DNA of 17,735 bases from Xanthobacteraceae bacterium (GTDB taxonomy: Bacteria; Pseudomonadota; Alphaproteobacteria; Rhizobiales; Xanthobacteraceae). How positions within the stretch are numbered: position 1 is the first letter of the stretch; each line of letters starts with the position of its first letter. The stretch spans positions 1 through 17,735 of the forward strand of contig JASHYD010000181.1 in NCBI GenBank assembly GCA_030043175.1, read 5' to 3'. The notes below the pieces were generated by a model that was not told where the DNA came from, searched no databases, and saw only the letters and a program-made list of their open reading frames with translations. The position numbers and the translations under genes were made by a program. Positions 14,389 through 17,735 of the stretch are shown piece by piece.

Positions 14389-15588
14389 ATGGACGTGACG
14401 ACGCAAGCGATCGTGGCTCGAACGCCGGCCCGCCGTGCAGCGGCTATTCGTTTCATCGTTTTGATCGGATTCGTGAGCCTTTTTGGCGATATGACTTATG
14501 AAGGTGCGCGAAGCATCGTGGGGCCGTACCTCGGTACGCTTGGCGCGTCGGCGACGGTAGTCGGAATCGTAGCCGGCTTTGGCGAGTTGATTGGCTATGC
14601 AATCCGTCTGCTCTCCGGCTATCTCGGTGATCGGACCGGGCGCTACTGGACTGTGACCATCATCGGATACGTCTTGAACCTGTTCGCGGTACCCTTGCTG
14701 GCATTAGCAGTAAATTGGGAAAGTGCGGCGGTCCTGATTGTGGTCGAACGCATGGGCCGAGCATTACGCGCTCCAACGCGAGACGCCATGCTGTCTCATG
14801 CTGCAACCAGGACCGGTGCCGGCTGGGCCTTCGGCCTTCACGAGGCGATGGATACGACAGGTGCAATAATCGGCCCGCTTGCGGTTGGCACCGCCTTGTA
14901 TTTTGGACACGGATACAGCCCCAGTTTCGCGATACTGGTGGTTCCGGCGCTGTTGTCCATTGCTGTCTTGTTGGTCGCACAAGCCCAGTTTCCGACTCCA
15001 CGAGACCTGGAGGTCGTGGAACCGATCCGCCAGCCGCAGGCGCTTCCCCGGAAATTTTGGATCTACTCGGTGGGCGCAGCATTCATCGGTGCTGGTTACG
15101 CGGATTTTTCACTTCTTGCCTATCACTTCGGCAAGTCTTCGGTGGTTGCTCCGCCCCTGATTCCCATGCTGTACGCGCTTGCGATGGTGGGCGCGGCGGT
15201 CGCGGCGCTCGGCCTTGGCCATCTATTCGATCGAGCCGGCATCAAAGTAATGGTTCCAGCCGTGATCGTCTCGGCCCTTTCGGCACCATTGGCATTTCTC
15301 GGCGGACCGATCGTCGTTTGCCTCGGCGTCATATGCTGGGGCATTGGAATGGGGGCGCAGGAATCCGTAATGCGCGCGGTCATTGCATCGATGGCGCCAC
15401 GCGGTCGTCGCGGCACCGCCTTCGGCCTGTTTCACACGATGTTCGGAATCGCGTGGTTCATCGGAAGCGCGCTTCTTGGAATCATTTACGACCACTCGGT
15501 CATGGGGGTTGCGGTCCTGTCGCTCGTACTGCAGCTCCTTTCCGTGCCTGTTCTGGCCGCTGTAATGAACAGGTGGCTTGAGCCATGA
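14389..15588 (+). CDS. MFS transporter, fluoride-riboswitch controlled
   Basis: I chose the ATG at 14389 (GGGAGG 8 bases upstream), which gives a 399-residue protein with a short cytoplasmic N-terminus before helix 1 (FIVLIGFVSLFGDMTYEGAR). An in-frame ATG at 14260 with AAGGAG would add 43 residues and cannot be excluded. Twelve hydrophobic segments in two halves, the loop 2-3 motif GYLGDRTGRYW (MFS motif A) and its half-repeat GHLFDRAGIKV in the second half identify the major facilitator superfamily. Conserved-looking charged or polar residues in helix 1 and loop RALRAPTRDAML are typical of one prokaryotic drug/anion-type subgroup. The substrate is unknown; control by a fluoride aptamer makes fluoride or a compensating ion or metabolite the leading idea. 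A 141-aa hypothetical gene follows. Confidence 0.9.
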   Translation: MDVTTQAIVARTPARRAAAIRFIVLIGFVSLFGDMTYEGARSIVGPYLGTLGASATVVGIVAGFGELIGYAIRLLSGYLGDRTGRYWTVTIIGYVLNLFAVPLLALAVNWESAAVLIVVERMGRALRAPTRDAMLSHAATRTGAGWAFGLHEAMDTTGAIIGPLAVGTALYFGHGYSPSFAILVVPALLSIAVLLVAQAQFPTPRDLEVVEPIRQPQALPRKFWIYSVGAAFIGAGYADFSLLAYHFGKSSVVAPPLIPMLYALAMVGAAVAALGLGHLFDRAGIKVMVPAVIVSALSAPLAFLGGPIVVCLGVICWGIGMGAQESVMRAVIASMAPRGRRGTAFGLFHTMFGIAWFIGSALLGIIYDHSVMGVAVLSLVLQLLSVPVLAAVMNRWLEP

Positions 15589-15670
15589 ACCCGACATCGC
15601 GAGAAAGTGCGAGGACGTATGTATGGGCCCGTGGGTCGCGCTCCGCCTCCGACCGCGGGAAGGCTGCGTC

Positions 15671-16096
15671 ATGAAGAGCCTCGCGCGCCCGTCCTTTTTT
15701 CGAATGTTCGACCTGCTGCTAAGCAGTGTTAATCCGGGTTTGAAGCTGACGCGCTGGACCCACGACGGCGTCAATTTCGAACGCGAGAGACATAGTTTTA
15801 CCGGCCCCAAGCACAGTGTGACCATCGACATATTCACGTTAACGTGCGGAGGCCGCCGGGGTTGGTCACTCATGGTAACAAAGGAATACTGGTGGGTGGG
15901 AGCGGAAGGGAAGGCATTCAAGAATTCTCGGTGGGCGCGTCCGCTTGGCGGCCAGCGTAGCGATCTTTTTGCATGGCTGCGGAAGCAGGAAGCAGCTCTC
16001 GACGTCTCATCTTCCTTCACAAAAGCGTCCACCGAAATCGAGGACGGCGATTCGTTTGATGACGAAATGGACGAGGGCGAAGAGGTATTGAGCTAA
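15671..16096 (+). CDS. Hypothetical protein with acidic C-terminal tail, 141 aa
   Basis: The ATG at 15671 (MKSLARPSFFRMF) has GGGAAGG about 8-14 bases upstream. The frame is open back into the MFS gene, but this start gives a sensible N-terminus. The protein has a central block with a possible beta-rich fold (VTIDIFTLTCGGRRGWSLMV, EYWWVGAEG) and a strongly acidic tail, IEDGDSFDDEMDEGEEV. There is no signal peptide or membrane helix. It lies 82 bases after the MFS stop on the same strand, so it is probably in the MFS riboswitch transcript. Family not recognised. Confidence 0.6.
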   Translation: MKSLARPSFFRMFDLLLSSVNPGLKLTRWTHDGVNFERERHSFTGPKHSVTIDIFTLTCGGRRGWSLMVTKEYWWVGAEGKAFKNSRWARPLGGQRSDLFAWLRKQEAALDVSSSFTKASTEIEDGDSFDDEMDEGEEVLS

Positions 16097-16191
16097 GAAG
16101 ACGGCGACAATTCACGGTGATGAAAGGAATGAGCTCAGCATTCGTATGACAGCCTTAAGAGCGGAGCGCAGAGAGGAACCATGGAGCGCCG

Positions 16192-16374
16192 GGCATTCTG
16201 GTCGCCAATCTCGATCAGGTAATCGGCGGGCTTGGCGAGTGGCTCGGTGGCCGCTCCCCGCCAGTCACTCGGTTCAAATCACTCCGCGACCGTCTAGGTG
16301 GCAGCGAGTTTCGGGTGGCCATTCTTGGTTTATTCAACTGCCGCGGGCGCGCGGTCAAAGCTTTTCTGGCGTGA
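16192..16374 (+). pseudogene. Fragment resembling the N-terminus of a dynamin-like GTPase
   Basis: An open 60-codon stretch without a start codon reads FKSLRDRLGGSEFRVAILGLF followed by NCRGRAVKAFLA and a stop. This parallels the LRDLFARLAEDRFNLVLVGRF and SRGKTSLMNAIL segment of the GTPase at the left end of the window: the hydrophobic beta strand and the G-x-F of a P-loop are kept, while GKS/T has been lost (RGRAV). I read it as a truncated, decayed relative. It is short, so chance similarity remains possible. Confidence 0.45.
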
Positions 16375-16447
16375 ATCAACAGGATTGAGGTCGGATGTCA
16401 GTCCAATTCGGTCTGAGTGAAACCGCGGTTGGGGTTCGCTCGTTGGA

Positions 16448-16476
16448 TTGAGTGAACACGCGATCACTGCTATGAT
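16448..16476 (+). promoter_or_regulatory. Predicted sigma70-type promoter for riboswitch, rppH-like gene and eno
   Basis: TTGAGT (16448-16453) and TATGAT (16471-16476) are separated by exactly 17 bases. The aptamer starts about 15 bases after the -10 box. Confidence 0.65.
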
Positions 16477-16490
16477 AAGATATTAATGTT

Positions 16491-16583
16491 GACGGGGATG
16501 GAGTACCCCCGAAACCGCCGCAAGGCTGATGACTCCTAGCGTTGTTATGCACGCCGCCGCGACTGGGTCGTGGCGAAAGGAGT
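16491..16583 (+). promoter_or_regulatory. Fluoride riboswitch (crcB motif) of the rppH-like/eno operon
   Basis: The aptamer lies at 16491-16540: GGGGATGGAGTACCCC, GAAACC, hairpin GCC-GCAA-GGC, then TGATGACTCCTAGCG. Here the final conserved segment reads CTCCTAG instead of CTCCTAC. ACTCCT (16532-16537) is complementary to AGGAGT (16578-16583), which contains the ribosome binding site of the Nudix gene. This predicts translational control: without fluoride the site is hidden; with fluoride the strand is held in the pseudoknot. Confidence 0.92.
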
Positions 16584-16589
16584 ATCGGC

Positions 16590-17273
16590 ATGGCACGTTC
16601 GCAAGAATCCGCGGCTCCACAGGCGCCTTGCCCCAAAATTGTTCGCCTTCCACCGGGTCCGAGGCGCCCCAAACCAGCTGAACCCGCTCTGGCCATGCTT
16701 CTGGGTGAGCCGGAGATTCGTATGCGTGCAGATAATGCGGACGAGCGAGAACTGACAGCAATGCTCGATGCGGTGTCGGTACAGCTTCGGAGCCAGTCCA
16801 TAGCTGCTTCCGAATCGGCTTACCGAACACGCGTTGGCATCATGTTGTTGAATCCGCGACACGAGGTCTTCGTCGGGAGCCGGGCCGACACACAAGCTGA
16901 CGCCTGGCAGATGCCGCAAGGCGGGATTGGTCGTGGGGAGAAGCCGCGTCAGGCGGCGCTGCGTGAACTGGAAGAGGAGATCGGGACGGCCAACGTCGAG
17001 GTACTCGCCGAAAGCAAATCCTGGCTTTACTACGACGCACCCGAGCGACTTACCCAAAAGGCTTGGCGGCGCCGTTGCAAAGGGCAGCGCCAAAAATGGT
17101 TCGTGATGCTCTTTAAAGGGGACGATTGCGAGATCAGTGTCCGCGCCGAGCATCCCGAACTCAATGCTTGGCGGTGGGTATCAGCGCAGGAACTAACTAG
17201 CCTCGCGGCCTTCTTCAAGCGTCGGCTTTACCTGAACGTGCTCGGAGAGTTTCCAACAATTTTTCGGGATTAG
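16590..17273 (+). CDS. rppH: RppH-like Nudix hydrolase with N-terminal extension, 227 aa
   Basis: ATG 16590 follows AAAGGAG with 7-base spacing. The Nudix box is complete at residues 111-132 (G-x5-E-x7-REL-x-EE-x-G). The preceding [18 protein letters not shown] start of the domain and downstream [10 protein letters not shown] and [10 protein letters not shown] are hallmarks of RppH/diadenosine-polyphosphate hydrolases, which remove pyrophosphate from 5' triphosphate RNA or cleave ApnA. The catalytic domain begins near residue 71; a usual RppH of about 160 residues starts there, so about 70 residues are extra: Pro/Ala-rich first, then a charged helix ([20 protein letters not shown]). The stop is 7 bases before the eno start, so the two genes form an operon. 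Whether the substrate is RNA or a nucleotide is open. Confidence 0.88.
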   Translation: MARSQESAAPQAPCPKIVRLPPGPRRPKPAEPALAMLLGEPEIRMRADNADERELTAMLDAVSVQLRSQSIAASESAYRTRVGIMLLNPRHEVFVGSRADTQADAWQMPQGGIGRGEKPRQAALRELEEEIGTANVEVLAESKSWLYYDAPERLTQKAWRRRCKGQRQKWFVMLFKGDDCEISVRAEHPELNAWRWVSAQELTSLAAFFKRRLYLNVLGEFPTIFRD

Positions 17274-17280
17274 ATCCGTC

Positions 17281-17735
17281 ATGGGCCTCGCGATTAAAGA
17301 CATCGATGCCTTCGAAATCCTCGACTCCCGCGGGTACCCTACGCTTCGGGTGCTGGCGGAGCTCGAAGGAGAGCATCGCGGTGTAGCTTCAGTCCCGTCG
17401 GGTGCCTCAACCGGACGGCACGAAGCTCTTGAGCTTCGTGATCGAGACGTCGCACGGTACGGTGGAAAGGGCGTTCTCAGCGCTGTCTCGAATGTCCGGT
17501 CAATCATCCGCCAACGCCTCCAAGGTTGCGATGGAACCCAACAGGAAACCATTGATCAGTGCTTGATCGATCTGGACGGGACTGAGAACAAGTCCCGTCT
17601 CGGAGCCAACGCCATTCTCGGCGTCTCGATGGCAATTACTCGCGCAGCTGCGTGCGCCAACGGTCGCCCTCTCTACAGTCACTTGGGCGGTGCTTCAGCG
17701 TGCCGACTACCTGTGCCGCTCATGAACGTTATCAA
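17281..17735 (+). CDS. eno: Enolase (3' end outside window)
   Basis: The ATG at 17281 starts [22 protein letters not shown]; the frame is open to the last base, covering about 151 residues of the usual 420-430. Diagnostic segments are EILDSRG, the mobile active-site loop [31 protein letters not shown] and LPVPLMNV. Enolase converts 2-phosphoglycerate to phosphoenolpyruvate in glycolysis and is inhibited by fluoride together with phosphate and Mg. It is the second gene behind a fluoride aptamer, a known crcB-motif association. The ribosome binding site is weak, suggesting coupling to the upstream Nudix gene. It may be a second, stress-induced enolase beside a housekeeping copy; that cannot be judged from this window. 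Confidence 0.95.
   Translation, partial: MGLAIKDIDAFEILDSRGYPTLRVLAELEGEHRGVASVPSGASTGRHEALELRDRDVARYGGKGVLSAVSNVRSIIRQRLQGCDGTQQETIDQCLIDLDGTENKSRLGANAILGVSMAITRAAACANGRPLYSHLGGASACRLPVPLMNVI

Noticed and set aside
14715..15581. 288-codon plus-strand frame inside the MFS gene
   Set aside because: Alternative-frame shadow of the MFS coding sequence, Arg/Cys-rich and without motifs.
15223..16032. 269-codon minus-strand frame opposite the MFS gene end and the acidic-tail gene
   Set aside because: Antisense shadow crossing two plus-strand genes, low-complexity composition, no ribosome binding site.
16545..17153. 202-codon minus-strand frame opposite the rppH-like gene
   Set aside because: Antisense to a gene with a complete Nudix box; no recognisable product.
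1..17735. Insertion sequences, transposase genes, CRISPR arrays or rRNA genes
   Set aside because: I looked for transposase-like proteins, long terminal inverted repeats, regularly spaced repeats and rRNA segments and saw none; the recurring similar short sequences are explained by the five riboswitch aptamers.

Overview
This GC-rich window looks alphaproteobacterial, probably Hyphomicrobiales (Rhizobiales). That placement is inferred from protein style and codon use and is only moderately certain. Its striking property is that much of the gene content appears to answer to one ion, fluoride. I find five separate copies of the crcB-motif (fluoride) riboswitch aptamer in about 10 kb, three on the plus strand and two on the minus strand. 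Each has a plausible sigma70-type promoter directly upstream. Together they control two cation/proton antiporters with linked universal stress genes, a 55-residue membrane protein of unknown family, an MFS transporter, and an RppH-like Nudix hydrolase followed by enolase, the classical fluoride-sensitive glycolytic enzyme.

Layout. 1-3370 (+): a dynamin-like GTPase cut by the window edge, two small unknown proteins and a HEAT-repeat protein. 3371-4096: no convincing gene. 4097-5227 (+): a Na+/H+ antiporter-type gene broken by an in-frame TGA near its start. 9541-5397 (-): promoter, riboswitch, short leader ORF, antiporter, frameshifted usp relic, intact usp, then a second promoter, riboswitch and terminator and a second, very similar antiporter. 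9630-9945 (+): divergent promoter, riboswitch and the small two-helix membrane protein. 11921-10244 (-): ilvD-type dihydroxy-acid dehydratase with one nonsense codon and one frameshift. 12243-13964 (+): an unknown protein, a histidine phosphatase and a doubtful small ORF. 14070-16096 (+): promoter, riboswitch, MFS transporter and an unknown acidic-tailed protein. 16192-16374 (+): a decayed fragment resembling the N-terminus of a dynamin-like GTPase. 16448-17735 (+): promoter, riboswitch, rppH-like gene and eno (truncated by the window end).

How it may work together (inference). Fluoride entering as HF dissociates in the cytoplasm, inhibits enolase and pyrophosphatases, and acidifies the cell. 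A matching response would supply more enolase, cation/proton antiport, stress proteins and an efflux route. The two known exporters, CrcB/Fluc and CLC-F, are not seen here, so the riboswitch-controlled MFS protein, antiporters and small membrane protein are the candidates for ion handling. Three genes carry disabling mutations (antiporter 1, a usp copy, ilvD), so this looks like an accessory island undergoing duplication and decay, unless some of these are sequencing errors.

The riboswitch expression platforms are readable by eye. In three copies the conserved 3' strand of the aptamer (CTCCTAC or CTCCTGC) has a covarying complement just downstream. In the rppH-eno copy the complement is the ribosome binding site. 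In one antiporter copy the 3' strand forms half of an intrinsic terminator.
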